A DNA stretch of 64,000 bases from Methylobacterium sp. BTF04 (GTDB lineage Bacteria; Pseudomonadota; Alphaproteobacteria; Rhizobiales; Beijerinckiaceae), in assembly GCF_010692745.1 (NCBI RefSeq), contig NZ_JAAHTB010000017.1:36193-100192 (forward strand), given 5' to 3'. Both the position numbers and the translations under genes were made by a program. Under the pieces are notes generated by a model. It did not search any database, was not told the DNA's origin, and worked only from the letters and a program-made list of their open reading frames with translations. Position 1 is the stretch's first letter, and each line of letters begins with the position of its first letter. Of the stretch, positions 10,116 through 20,592 are shown in pieces.

Positions 10116-10640
10116 ATGACGATACCCAGCCGATCCGTTTTCGACGCGCGCCGCTCATGCCGGGCTGCCGGACACGACGGCGTCGGGTATTCCCGCTTTC
10201 GAGCCACTCGGCGGGCGTCTCGGCCACGCAGAGGGTGTCGGGTCTCGCATTGGACAGCCGGTCCCGCTCTCGTTCTCGCCGCGATGCTGGCCGCCTGCAC
10301 TCCGCGCGTCCCGGCGCCCCCGCTGGCAACCCACTCCACAACCATCCGCGAGCGCGTCGCGGCACTCGCCCTACGCCAGTCCGATTTCGGATCGATCTCG
10401 ATCCTCCCGGTGCGGTTCGCGCACAGCCGGATCAGCGGGCCGTTCGAGGATGGCGGCCGCACGCTCTATTGCGTCTCCACCCAAATGAAGGGCCGCACCT
10501 TCGGCAAGGGCGAGCGCGCCAAGGTGGTGATCCGCGACGAGGGCGGCGTCCTGAAGATCGTCGAGGATGACGAGGAGGTCTGCACCGGCCACCGCACCGA
10601 GCCGTTTCCAGAGCTGGAGACGCTCGGCAACAAGGCGTGA
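10116..10640 (+). CDS. Putative lipoprotein of unknown function
   Basis: 174 aa. A hydrophobic stretch at residues ~48-60 ends in a lipobox (L58-A59-A60-Cys61), so the mature protein is probably a lipid-anchored periplasmic domain of about 114 residues. It contains two further cysteines (in LYCVST and EVCTGH) that could form a disulphide. The predicted N-region before the hydrophobic core is unusually long (about 47 residues, many arginines), but no other ATG/GTG is available in frame before the core, so the start is uncertain. I do not recognise the mature domain. It is divergent from recO and is followed by a ChaC-like gene 48 nt downstream. Confidence 0.6.
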   Translation: MTIPSRSVFDARRSCRAAGHDGVGYSRFRATRRASRPRRGCRVSHWTAGPALVLAAMLAACTPRVPAPPLATHSTTIRERVAALALRQSDFGSISILPVRFAHSRISGPFEDGGRTLYCVSTQMKGRTFGKGERAKVVIRDEGGVLKIVEDDEEVCTGHRTEPFPELETLGNKA

Positions 10641-10688
10641 TCCGATGAGAGACTTGCCCGCGTCGCGCGGCGATGGAACGATGGCGGG

Positions 10689-11432
10689 ATGCAGCATCGG
10701 CCGCTTTCGCTCTCCCTCGACCTCATCGCCCGCGCCCATCCCGACCCCGTCCGCGACGATCCGGGCGCCCTCACCCTCCTGACCGACGCGGAACTCGGCC
10801 GCGGCCTCGACCGGGCTCTCGCCCGTAGGCCCGTATCGGCGGACGGTCTCTGGGTGTTCGGCTACGGCTCCCTGATCTGGCAGCCGGAATTCGCCGTCTC
10901 GGAGCGCCGGACCGGGACGGTGCGGGGCTATCACCGCCGGTTCTGCCTGTTGCAGCGGCGGTTTCGCGGCAGCACCGACCGGCCCGGCCTGGTGCTGGCG
11001 CTCGATCATGGCGGACTCTGCCGGGGCGTCGCCTTCAGGCTCACGGACGACGATCCGCATCTCACGCTGCTGCCGGTGTGGCGACGCGAGATGCGCGGCA
11101 ACGGCTACGAGAGCCGCTGGGTCACGGTGGAGACCGGGCAGGGCCCGGTGACGGCCCTCACCTTCGTCGTCAACCGCGCCAGCGACCGCTACACCGGGCG
11201 CCTCACCGAAGCGGAGATCGCCGACCGGATCGCCACGGGTGCCGGCCATCTCGGGCCCAGTGCGGAATACCTGTTCCGCACCGCGGAGGCCTGCGCCCGC
11301 GAGGGTATTTTGGATGCGCACCTGTGGCGGCTGCAGGCGTTGGTGGCCGAGCGATTGGAGGCGCGGGCACGCTCAGTCATGCAAGAGCGCGAGGATGTGC
11401 CACCCGGACGCCGGGGATTAGCGGCCTCCTGA
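10689..11432 (+). CDS. ChaC-like gamma-glutamylcyclotransferase
   Basis: 247-aa member of the ChaC/GGCT family, which degrades glutathione to 5-oxoproline and Cys-Gly in the cytoplasm. The signature nucleotide-like loop VFGYGSLIW is at residues ~56-64, followed by RRTGTVRGYHRRFCLLQRRF. The long N-terminal helix before it is common in alphaproteobacterial members. The expected catalytic glutamate would lie in the segment around the MRGNGYESRWV strand. It ends about 50 nt before the convergent dnaE. A GC-rich imperfect hairpin (11449-11476) lies between the two stops but has no T-tract. Confidence 0.9.
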   Translation: MQHRPLSLSLDLIARAHPDPVRDDPGALTLLTDAELGRGLDRALARRPVSADGLWVFGYGSLIWQPEFAVSERRTGTVRGYHRRFCLLQRRFRGSTDRPGLVLALDHGGLCRGVAFRLTDDDPHLTLLPVWRREMRGNGYESRWVTVETGQGPVTALTFVVNRASDRYTGRLTEAEIADRIATGAGHLGPSAEYLFRTAEACAREGILDAHLWRLQALVAERLEARARSVMQEREDVPPGRRGLAAS

Positions 11433-11482
11433 ATTGGTGGGCGAGGCCGCCCCTCCCCCTCTACGAAGGAAGGGGCAGCCGC

Positions 11483-14980
<3,498 letters not shown>

Positions 14981-15078
14981 GCTCCCATCAGCCCGAGTCG
15001 TGGTGAACGATCCATCAAGAACATGCGTCTGGTTCGGTTTGCCTGTGGAAGGCCGCCGTTTGTGCTGCGCCCGCAACG

Positions 15079-15183
15079 CTATCGCAATGGCGCCAATGCG
15101 ACTGCCCAGGCCGCCACCGACACCGCCAGCAAGCCGAACGCCATGAATTCCACAGCACCGGTCAGGATCATCCGCTTGAACAT
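15079..15183 (-). CDS. 34-aa single-span membrane protein, predicted SOS-controlled
   Basis: Very short gene: ATG at 15183 preceded by AGAGG about 9 nt upstream, TAG at 15079-15081. The product starts MFKRMILTGAVEFMAFGLLA and continues as one hydrophobic helix to a basic end (APLR): a short cationic N-terminus, then about 22 apolar residues with two tryptophan/phenylalanine anchors. That is typical of a tiny inner-membrane protein. A promoter with a perfect LexA operator in its spacer lies 28-55 nt upstream, and dnaE begins about 100 nt downstream. Caulobacter SidA, a 29-aa SOS-induced membrane protein that blocks division through FtsW, is the known functional parallel; equivalence is inference. 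It could alternatively be an uORF for dnaE. Confidence 0.65.
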   Translation of the reverse strand: MFKRMILTGAVEFMAFGLLAVSVAAWAVALAPLR

Positions 15184-15210
15184 GGGAAGCGCCTCTCGTT
15201 GAAGGCCTCC

Positions 15211-15238
15211 ATTTTGTTCTTGTTTTGTTCTATGTAAA
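15211..15238 (-). promoter_or_regulatory. Predicted promoter of the 34-aa ORF (and possibly dnaE)
   Basis: Read on the minus strand: -35 TTTACA (15233-15238, 5/6 to consensus), 16-nt spacer, -10 CAAAAT (15211-15216, 4/6). The predicted start is near 15204, about 20 nt before the ORF. The LexA box occupies the spacer. Confidence 0.5.
15216..15230. promoter_or_regulatory. Predicted LexA box (GTTC-N7-GTTC)
   Basis: GTTC-TTGTTTT-GTTC on the plus strand (GAAC-AAAACAA-GAAC on the minus strand) is an exact alphaproteobacterial SOS box with an A/T-rich centre, placed between the -35 and -10 elements above, the ideal place for repression. Confidence 0.75.
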
Positions 15239-15314
15239 GCGGGAATTCGGGAGCTCGTTCCACAAGGTTAAAAGGCGATGAACGGATCGCGGCGAGCGAC
15301 CCGCCGAGCGGCCT

Positions 15315-15587
15315 CTAACCATCGTAATGCCAGCGGCATTGGAGGATTTCGAGGGCCTGCCCCTCCCCGGTCCCGGAGACGCGATAGACCAAGCGATGCT
15401 CTCCGCTGATCCGTCTCGACCACCAACCCTTGAGGTTGCCCTTGACTGGCTCGGGCTTGCCGATTCCGACGAACGGGGTCCGCCGCGCCTGTCGAATCAG
15501 CTCATTGATGCGGACGAGCGTGTCGCGATCCGTGCTCTGCCAATGCAGGTAGTCATCCCAGGCATGGTCCGACCAGACAAGCTTCAC
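15315..15587 (-). CDS. yoeB: Toxin YoeB (RelE-like mRNA interferase)
   Basis: 90-aa type II toxin that cleaves mRNA in the ribosomal A site. The catalytic set expected for YoeB is present: Glu46 in KPEPVKG, Arg65 in GEHRLVYR, and the C-terminal His87-Tyr88 in CRWHYDG. The family's opening (WSDHAWDDYLHWQ) is also clear. It starts with GTG overlapping the antitoxin's TGA by 4 nt (GTGA), so it is translationally coupled and made after the antitoxin. Intact and of normal length. Isolated from mobile genes, it lies between lolD and the dnaE region. Confidence 0.96.
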   Translation of the reverse strand: MKLVWSDHAWDDYLHWQSTDRDTLVRINELIRQARRTPFVGIGKPEPVKGNLKGWWSRRISGEHRLVYRVSGTGEGQALEILQCRWHYDG

Positions 15588-15838
15588 GGCTCGATCAGGT
15601 CATGCGCGCGACCGTGACCGGCGTCGAGCTGTGCCAACGCCTCTGTCAGACGACGCGCATTCGCGGGTGTCCCGAGCAGATGCAGGGTTTCCCGCAAGCT
15701 TTCGAATTCCGCGAGCGGCAGGATCACCAGATCCTCATGGTTCTGCCGGGTGACGACGAGTTCTGTCCGGTCGGCCTCGACGCGGTCGAAGTGCGTCGCG
15801 AGATTCTTGCGCAATTCCGTGAAGCCGACATGCGTCAT
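15584..15838 (-). CDS. yefM: Antitoxin YefM (Phd/YefM family)
   Basis: 84-aa antitoxin and autorepressor. The ATG at 15838 (MTHVGFTELRKNLATHFDRV) matches the family N-terminus; an upstream TTG at 15862 would add eight unconserved residues. The N-terminal DNA-binding fold ends around LVVTRQNHEDLVILPLAEFESL, and the C-terminal toxin-binding helix includes LLGTPANARRL. It probably wraps YoeB and represses its own promoter from the GTAC-rich region just upstream (15854-15878). First gene of the pair. Confidence 0.95.
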   Translation of the reverse strand: MTHVGFTELRKNLATHFDRVEADRTELVVTRQNHEDLVILPLAEFESLRETLHLLGTPANARRLTEALAQLDAGHGRAHDLIEP

Positions 15839-15853
15839 CGCGAACACCCCATC

Positions 15854-15878
15854 CGTACACAATCACGTACGTATTATC
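15854..15878 (-). promoter_or_regulatory. Candidate yefM-yoeB promoter/operator
   Basis: On the minus strand a GATAAT -10-like hexamer (15873-15878) is followed by the palindrome ACGTACGT and, 12 nt further on, a second GTAC core (GTGTACGG). E. coli YefM recognises TGTACA-centred palindromes, so the repeated GTAC cores are plausible YefM sites. No convincing -35 was found. Confidence 0.35.
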
Positions 15879-15916
15879 GGGGATGACGATTCGCAACACA
15901 GCGGCCGAGGGGCGCG

Positions 15917-16630
15917 TCAGTCCAACTGCTCGATCAACCCATCGCGGATCGTCACACGCCGATCCATGCGCGCGGCGAGGTCCATGTTGTGGGTGGCCAC
16001 CAACGCGGCGAGGCCGGAGGCCCGCACCAGCGAGACGAGGATGCCGAAGACGTGGGCCGCCGTATGCGGGTCGAGGTTGCCGGTGGGCTCGTCGGCCAGC
16101 AACAGCCGCGGGCCGTTGGCGACGGCGCGGGCGATGGCGACGCGCTGCTGTTCGCCGCCCGAGAGTTCGGCCGGCCGATGGATCAGCCGTTCCTTCAGCC
16201 CAAGGAAGCTCAGCAATTCGGTCGCCCGCGCCTTGGCCTCCGTGTTGGAGAGGCCACGGATGAGCTGGGGCATCACCACGTTCTCCAAAGCGGAGAACTC
16301 CGGCAGGAGGTGGTGGAACTGATAGACGAAGCCCATCTCCTCGCGCCGGATGCGCGTGCGCTCACGATCCGGCATGGCAGCGGTGGGCTGCCCGCCGATA
16401 TAGACCTCGCCGCCATCCGGCCGTTCCAGCAAGCCGGCCAGATGCAGCAGGGTCGACTTGCCGGCGCCCGAGGGTGCCACCAGCGCCACCAGTTCGCCGG
16501 GCCAGATCGCGAGGTCGGCACCTCGCAGAATGTCGAGCGCGCCGGTGCCTTGGGTGTAGCGCCGTTCCACCTTGGCGAAGAACAAGGCCGGGACCGGCTG
16601 CGCGCCGGGCGCCTCGGCTTTCGTTTCCAT
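15917..16630 (-). CDS. lolD: Lipoprotein-releasing system ATP-binding protein LolD
   Basis: 237-aa ABC ATPase driving detachment of outer-membrane lipoproteins from the inner membrane. Walker A APSGAGKS, signature [14 protein letters not shown], Walker [13 protein letters not shown] and switch His in VATHNMDLA are all present. The ATG at 16630, with GAGG 6 nt upstream, is preferred over a GTG at 16648 that would abut the lolC stop. Length matches E. coli LolD (233 aa). It follows lolC directly, so the two form a lolC-lolD operon downstream of proS. Confidence 0.95.
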   Translation of the reverse strand: METKAEAPGAQPVPALFFAKVERRYTQGTGALDILRGADLAIWPGELVALVAPSGAGKSTLLHLAGLLERPDGGEVYIGGQPTAAMPDRERTRIRREEMGFVYQFHHLLPEFSALENVVMPQLIRGLSNTEAKARATELLSFLGLKERLIHRPAELSGGEQQRVAIARAVANGPRLLLADEPTGNLDPHTAAHVFGILVSLVRASGLAALVATHNMDLAARMDRRVTIRDGLIEQLD

Positions 16631-16648
16631 GGATGTCCTCGGGTCCAC

Positions 16649-17947
16649 TCAGCCGTAGCGAAGCGCCTGCACCGGATCGAGCCGGGCGGCGCGCCACGAG
16701 GGATACAGCGTCGCGAGCAGCGACAGGGCGATGGAGGTGACCACCACGACGATGATCTCGCTCGAATTCATCTCGGCCGGAATCTCGGCCAGGAACCGCA
16801 CGGTCGGGTCCCAGGCGGAGGGAAACAGCACCCGCTGGATCGGCTTGATGTTGAGGGTGACGACCACGCCGAGGGCCAGCCCGCTCAGGGTACCGACGAT
16901 GCCGATGAGCGCGCCGTTGATCAGAAACACGCGCAGGATCGTCCCGGGGGTCGCCCCCATGGTGCGCAGGATCGCGATGTCGCTCGACTTGTCGCGCACC
17001 AGCAGGATCAACCCGGAGACGATGTTGAGGGTCGCCACCACCACGATCAGGCTGAGGATCAGGAACATCACGTTGCGCTCGACCTCGAGGGCACCGAAGA
17101 AGGTTCGGTTGCGCTGGCGCCAGTCGGTGAGCGCCACCGGGCGCTCCGCCGCCATCTGGAGATCGGGCAGGATCGCCGCGACCCCGTCGGCATTGTCGAG
17201 GTAGATCTCGATCAGGCTGACGTCGGAATCGCGGTTGAAGAAGGCCTGGGATTCGGTGAGCGGCATGAACACGAAGGTGGCGTCGAACTCGGTCATGCCG
17301 ATTTCGAACACTGCCTTGACGGTGTAGGCCTTGGTCCGCGGGGCGGTGCCGAACGGCGTCGTCGCGCCCTTGGGTGTCGACAGGGTTATCTGGTCGCCGG
17401 CCTGGAGCCCGAGCGAGTCGGCCAGCCGCCGGCCGATGGCGACGCCGGTTCCATCGTCGAAGCCATCGAGGGTGCCGCCGCGGATGTTGCTGGCGATGGC
17501 GCCGATCTTGTCGAGGTCGCTCGCACGGATGCCGCGGACCAGCACGCCGCTGCCGCCATAGGGCGACGAGGCGAAGGCCTGTCCCTCCACCAGAGGGATC
17601 GCGGAGCGCACGCCCGCCACCTTGGAGAGGCGGTCGGACAGATCCTCGTAATCGGTGAACAGCTTGTCGATGGGATTGACGAAGACGTGGCCGTTGATGC
17701 CGACGATCTTCGACAGAAGTTCGGTGCGAAAACCGTTCATCACCGAGAGCACGATGATGAGGGTGGCGACCCCGAGCGCGATCCCGAGCACGGAAAAGAA
17801 TGCCACAACGGACACGCCGCCGCCGCGACGGCGCGCACGCAGGTAGCGCCCCGCGAGAATCCACTCGAAGCCGGCGAAGGGCGGCGTGCTGCCGCGCCGG
17901 AACAGCGCGCCGACCCCCTTGAGCCGGTCCATCATCGCCGCCGCCAT
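16649..17947 (-). CDS. lolC: Lipoprotein-releasing system permease LolC/LolE
   Basis: 432-aa inner-membrane permease. Four transmembrane segments are visible: one near residues 40-65 (VVAFFSVLGIALGVATLIIV) and three in the C-terminal FtsX domain. Between them is a large periplasmic MacB-type domain of about 220 residues. Only one permease gene is present, consistent with organisms that use a homodimer in place of LolC plus LolE. It starts 8 nt after proS and ends 18 nt before the LolD ATG. ATG at 17947 used; an ATG four codons later is equally possible. Confidence 0.94.
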   Translation of the reverse strand: MAAAMMDRLKGVGALFRRGSTPPFAGFEWILAGRYLRARRRGGGVSVVAFFSVLGIALGVATLIIVLSVMNGFRTELLSKIVGINGHVFVNPIDKLFTDYEDLSDRLSKVAGVRSAIPLVEGQAFASSPYGGSGVLVRGIRASDLDKIGAIASNIRGGTLDGFDDGTGVAIGRRLADSLGLQAGDQITLSTPKGATTPFGTAPRTKAYTVKAVFEIGMTEFDATFVFMPLTESQAFFNRDSDVSLIEIYLDNADGVAAILPDLQMAAERPVALTDWRQRNRTFFGALEVERNVMFLILSLIVVVATLNIVSGLILLVRDKSSDIAILRTMGATPGTILRVFLINGALIGIVGTLSGLALGVVVTLNIKPIQRVLFPSAWDPTVRFLAEIPAEMNSSEIIVVVVTSIALSLLATLYPSWRAARLDPVQALRYG

Positions 17948-17954
17948 GGCGGCC

Positions 17955-19280
17955 TCAGACCCGCTTCAAGCGAGCGAGGAGGTCGATCGGCGCGATCGAT
18001 TCACGGTCGCCGCCGGCCCGACGCTTGAGCTCGATCTTGCCTTCGGCGAGGCCGCGCGGACCGACGATGACCTGCCAGGGCAGGCCGATCAGGTCGGCGG
18101 TGGCGAATTTGGCGCCCGGCCGCTCGTCGCGGTCATCGTACAAGACGGTGAGGCCGGAGGCCTCCAGGTTCGCCTGGATTTCGGCGCAGGCCGCGTCGGT
18201 GGCGGTATCGCCGGTCTTCAGGTTGATCAGGGCCACGTCGAAGGGGGCAACGGAATCCGGCCAGATGATGCCGGCCTCGTCGTGGCTCGCCTCAATGATC
18301 GCCGCCACCAGCCGGCTCGGGCCGATGCCGTAGGAGCCCATATGGACCGGGCGGTCGACCCCGTCGGGACCGGTGACCTTGGCACCCATCGGCTCGGAAT
18401 ACTTCGTGCCGAAATAGAAGATGTGCCCGACCTCGATGCCGCGCGCGGCCATCTGGTTGTCCTGAGGGACTTCGGCGAAGGCCGCCGGCTCGTGCATCTC
18501 GGAGGTGGCGGCGTAATGCGAGGTCCAGCGGTCGACGGTGCCCTGGAGGCCGGCGACGTCGTCGAAATCGGTGGTGATCGGCGGGGTCTCGAAATCGAGA
18601 TACTGGCTGTCGCAGTAGACTTCGCTCTCGCCGGTGCTCGCCAGGATGATGAACTCGTGGCTGAGGTCGCCGCCGATGGGGCCGGTATCGGCGCGCATCG
18701 GGATCGCCTTGAGGCCAAGCCCGGCAAAGGTGCGCAGATAGGCGACGAACATCCGGTTGTAGGCGTGGCGGGCGGAAGCCTGATCGAGGTCGAACGAATA
18801 GGCGTCCTTCATCAGAAACTCGCGCGAGCGCATGGTGCCGAAGCGCGGCCTTACCTCGTCGCGGAACTTCCAGGAGATCTGGTAGAGGTTCTTCGGCAGG
18901 TCCTTGTAGGACCGCACGCTGCCGCGAAAGATCTCGGTGACGACCTCTTCCGCCGTGGGGCCGAACAGCATCTCGCGCTGATGGCGATCGGCGATGCGGA
19001 GCATCTCCTTGCCATAGGCTTCGTAGCGGCCCGATTCCTTCCACAGATCGGCCGACTGGATCGTCGGCATCAGCAGCTCGATGGCGCCGGCCCGGTCCTG
19101 CTCCTCGCGGATCACCGCGCAGACCCGGTTCAGCACACGCAGACCGAGCGGCAGCCACGCATAGATGCCGGCCGCTTCCTGGCGCACGAGTCCGGCCCGC
19201 AGCATCAGACGGTGGGAGACGATCTCGGCCTCCTTGGGCGTCTCGCGCAAGGTCGGCAGGAAATAGCGGGAGAGACGCAT
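17955..19280 (-). CDS. proS: Proline--tRNA ligase
   Basis: 441-aa class II aminoacyl-tRNA synthetase. The start is set at [13 protein letters not shown] (19280), the conserved N-terminus, although the frame stays open to 19403. Class II motifs are visible (motif 2 around [18 protein letters not shown], motif 3 in [10 protein letters not shown]). The C-terminal anticodon-binding domain includes [19 protein letters not shown]. It is the short alphaproteobacterial form lacking the ~180-residue editing insertion of E. coli ProRS, so misacylated Ala-tRNA must be cleared by a free-standing factor. First of a proS-lolC-lolD run. Confidence 0.96.
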   Translation of the reverse strand: MRLSRYFLPTLRETPKEAEIVSHRLMLRAGLVRQEAAGIYAWLPLGLRVLNRVCAVIREEQDRAGAIELLMPTIQSADLWKESGRYEAYGKEMLRIADRHQREMLFGPTAEEVVTEIFRGSVRSYKDLPKNLYQISWKFRDEVRPRFGTMRSREFLMKDAYSFDLDQASARHAYNRMFVAYLRTFAGLGLKAIPMRADTGPIGGDLSHEFIILASTGESEVYCDSQYLDFETPPITTDFDDVAGLQGTVDRWTSHYAATSEMHEPAAFAEVPQDNQMAARGIEVGHIFYFGTKYSEPMGAKVTGPDGVDRPVHMGSYGIGPSRLVAAIIEASHDEAGIIWPDSVAPFDVALINLKTGDTATDAACAEIQANLEASGLTVLYDDRDERPGAKFATADLIGLPWQVIVGPRGLAEGKIELKRRAGGDRESIAPIDLLARLKRV

Positions 19281-19491
19281 GGAAGGCCCTGGAAACCGCG
19301 TGCCACCGGTGGGCGACACGCTGCGGGCACACAACACATTGCATCGGGAAAAGACAAGCGCGGCCGGGTGACACCTCGGAATCGCTTGAAGCCGGAGGAT
19401 CAAATTTTGCGGACCGAACCCGGTCTTTGCGCCATTTCAGCCAAATCCATGCGCTCTTGGCAGAAAAACGCCGAAAATGATCGTCCGACAG

Positions 19492-19520
19492 GTGACAATG
19501 GGAATTGTTGTTCCTATAAA
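19492..19520 (+). promoter_or_regulatory. Strong sigma70-type promoter of the candidate small RNA
   Basis: GTGACA (19492-19497, 5/6 to TTGACA), a 17-nt spacer, then TATAAA (19515-19520, 5/6 to TATAAT). The start would be near 19527. It is one of the better promoter matches noticed in the window and does not precede an obvious protein gene. Confidence 0.55.
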
Positions 19521-19526
19521 CCGCTT

Positions 19527-19676
19527 CGTGCTGGTCGTTTTGCCCGTAAGAGGCATCGCACGGTCCGAGTCTTGGGAGGAATAGTCAGCCGCGGCGCCGA
19601 TAAAGATGCGTCAGACAATTTTAGGCTGATCAAATAGCGTCTTCATTAAAAGCAAGGCTCACGCCTTGCTTTTTTT
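19527..19676 (+). ncRNA. Candidate ~150-nt small RNA
   Basis: Bounded by the promoter above and a perfect intrinsic terminator, in an intergenic region with no convincing protein gene on this strand. I do not recognise it as 6S, tmRNA, SRP RNA or a known riboswitch. A GGGAGGAATAG segment at about 19573-19583 could be an unstructured or anti-Shine-Dalgarno-like site. Function unknown; a short peptide-coding transcript is the alternative. Confidence 0.4.
19648..19676 (+). terminator. Rho-independent terminator, possibly bidirectional
   Basis: Perfect 8-bp stem AGCAAGGC/GCCTTGCT (19651-19658 with 19663-19670), TCAC loop, then a run of seven T on the plus strand (19670-19676). On the minus strand the stem is followed by TTTTAAT, so it may also stop transcripts coming from the DUF1467 gene. 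Confidence 0.85.
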
Positions 19677-19776
19677 ATGCTCGCAATCCTGATGCGAGCT
19701 GGGACGGCAATTGACGGAGCCGCGAGAATCTGACGGCGATCGCGCGGAACTGGAATCCGTGGTTTGGCGCGGTGTT

Positions 19777-20112
19777 CTAGAGACCGCTCAGCTCGAAGAG
19801 CGGGATCGCCAGCAGGAACACAGCGCTCGACAACAGGGTCGTCCAGATCGCCTTCTCCCGCAGGCGCGGGGCCGCCGGGGCTCCGGGGTCCTGCCCCGGC
19901 ACCACCCGAGCGGGGTCGGTCTCGGTCTGGTTGCGGATCGGCAGCATCACGAACAGCAATGTCCACCAGACCACGAAATACAGCGCGATCGACCCGAAGA
20001 CCGTGAGCTTGAACTGGGTCACTGCGACCACGACCACGCAGGCGATCACCGCCAGCATGGCGAGAAGCGTCCGCATGGTGGAGGCCGCAATGGTCTGGAG
20101 GACGGCGCCCAT
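19777..20112 (-). CDS. DUF1467 family membrane protein
   Basis: 111-aa small inner-membrane protein. Two or three transmembrane helices are apparent: residues ~13-34 (MRTLLAMLAVIACVVVVAVT), ~36-58 with the family hallmark FGSIALYFVVWWTLLF, and a C-terminal span (TLLSSAVFLLAIPLFEL). The loop RNQTETDP between helices 2 and 3 is also typical. DUF1467 proteins are widespread in alphaproteobacteria, usually next to mce and proS as here, but their role is unknown. It starts 6 nt after the mce stop, so the two are co-transcribed. Confidence 0.9.
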   Translation of the reverse strand: MGAVLQTIAASTMRTLLAMLAVIACVVVVAVTQFKLTVFGSIALYFVVWWTLLFVMLPIRNQTETDPARVVPGQDPGAPAAPRLREKAIWTTLLSSAVFLLAIPLFELSGL

Positions 20113-20117
20113 GCGGC

Positions 20118-20522
20118 TCAGACCTGCTCCAGCTCGACCAGGGTGCCGAGGAAGTCTTTCGGATGCAGGAACAGCACCGGCTTGCCGTGGGCACCGATCC
20201 TGGGCTCACCGCTGCCCAGTACCCGAGCGCCCTGGGCCTTCAGCTTGTCGCGGGCGGCCAGGATGTCGTCGACCTCGTAGCAGACATGGTGGACGCCGCC
20301 ATTGGGGTTGCGCTCGACGAAGCTCTCGATCGGCGAGCCCTCGCCCAGAGGCGCCATCAGCTCGACCTTGCTGTTGGGCAGGTTCACGAACACGACCGTG
20401 ACGCCGTGCTCCGGCTGCGGCAGCGGCTCGGTGAGCGTGGCACCCAGGGTATCGCGGTAGATCGCACAGGCGGCATCGAGATCGCGCACCGCGATGGCGA
20501 CGTGGTTGAGGCGTCCGATCAT
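20118..20522 (-). CDS. mce: Methylmalonyl-CoA epimerase
   Basis: 134-aa VOC-fold epimerase interconverting (2R)- and (2S)-methylmalonyl-CoA, needed for propionyl-CoA use and, in methylotrophs, for the ethylmalonyl-CoA pathway. The start at 20522 (MIGRLNHVAIAVRDL) is supported by GGAGGGAG just upstream; the frame stays open further but reads as noise. Metal-binding residues include His7 and the histidines in GGVHHVCYEVDD, and the C-terminal KDFLGTLVELEQV closes the second beta-alpha-beta-beta-beta unit. It lies after the rnj terminator, so it should have its own promoter, and leads into the DUF1467 gene. Confidence 0.94.
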   Translation of the reverse strand: MIGRLNHVAIAVRDLDAACAIYRDTLGATLTEPLPQPEHGVTVVFVNLPNSKVELMAPLGEGSPIESFVERNPNGGVHHVCYEVDDILAARDKLKAQGARVLGSGEPRIGAHGKPVLFLHPKDFLGTLVELEQV

Positions 20523-20552
20523 GTGTGCTCCCTCCGTGATGAACCGCTGCGC

Positions 20553-20582
20553 AAAAAGCCCTCTCCCGTGTGCGGGAGAGGG
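20553..20582 (-). terminator. Rho-independent terminator after rnj
   Basis: Perfect 10-bp stem CCCTCTCCCG/CGGGAGAGGG (20559-20568 with 20573-20582) and, on the minus strand, a following run of five T (20553-20557). It lies 11 nt after the rnj stop and separates the long nuo-birA-rnj unit from mce. Confidence 0.85.
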
Positions 20583-20592
20583 TTGGAAAGGC

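Larger units (their letters stand above)
19281..19776. other. 496-base intergenic region between proS and the DUF1467 gene
   Basis: Holds the proS upstream region, a plus-strand promoter-like element (19492-19520), a candidate small RNA (19527-19676) and a strong terminator hairpin. It is noticeably less GC-rich than its surroundings. An alternative reading is a 62-codon plus-strand ORF (19449-19637, MRSWQKNAEN...), which begins upstream of the promoter and has no clear ribosome binding site. Confidence 0.6.

Noticed and set aside
11449..11476. Hairpin between chaC-like gene and dnaE as terminator
   Set aside because: Imperfect stem and no T-tract on either strand; could be a dispersed GC-rich repeat.
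14981..15076. Longer start for dnaE
   Set aside because: 32 extra residues precede the conserved PHP domain start and nothing supports them; the 34-aa ORF and its promoter lie just upstream.
19449..19637. 62-codon ORF (MRSWQKNAEN...) over the small-RNA candidate
   Set aside because: The good promoter lies inside the ORF after its ATG, and no ribosome site precedes it. A protein reading is still possible, so it is named as the alternative in the finding.
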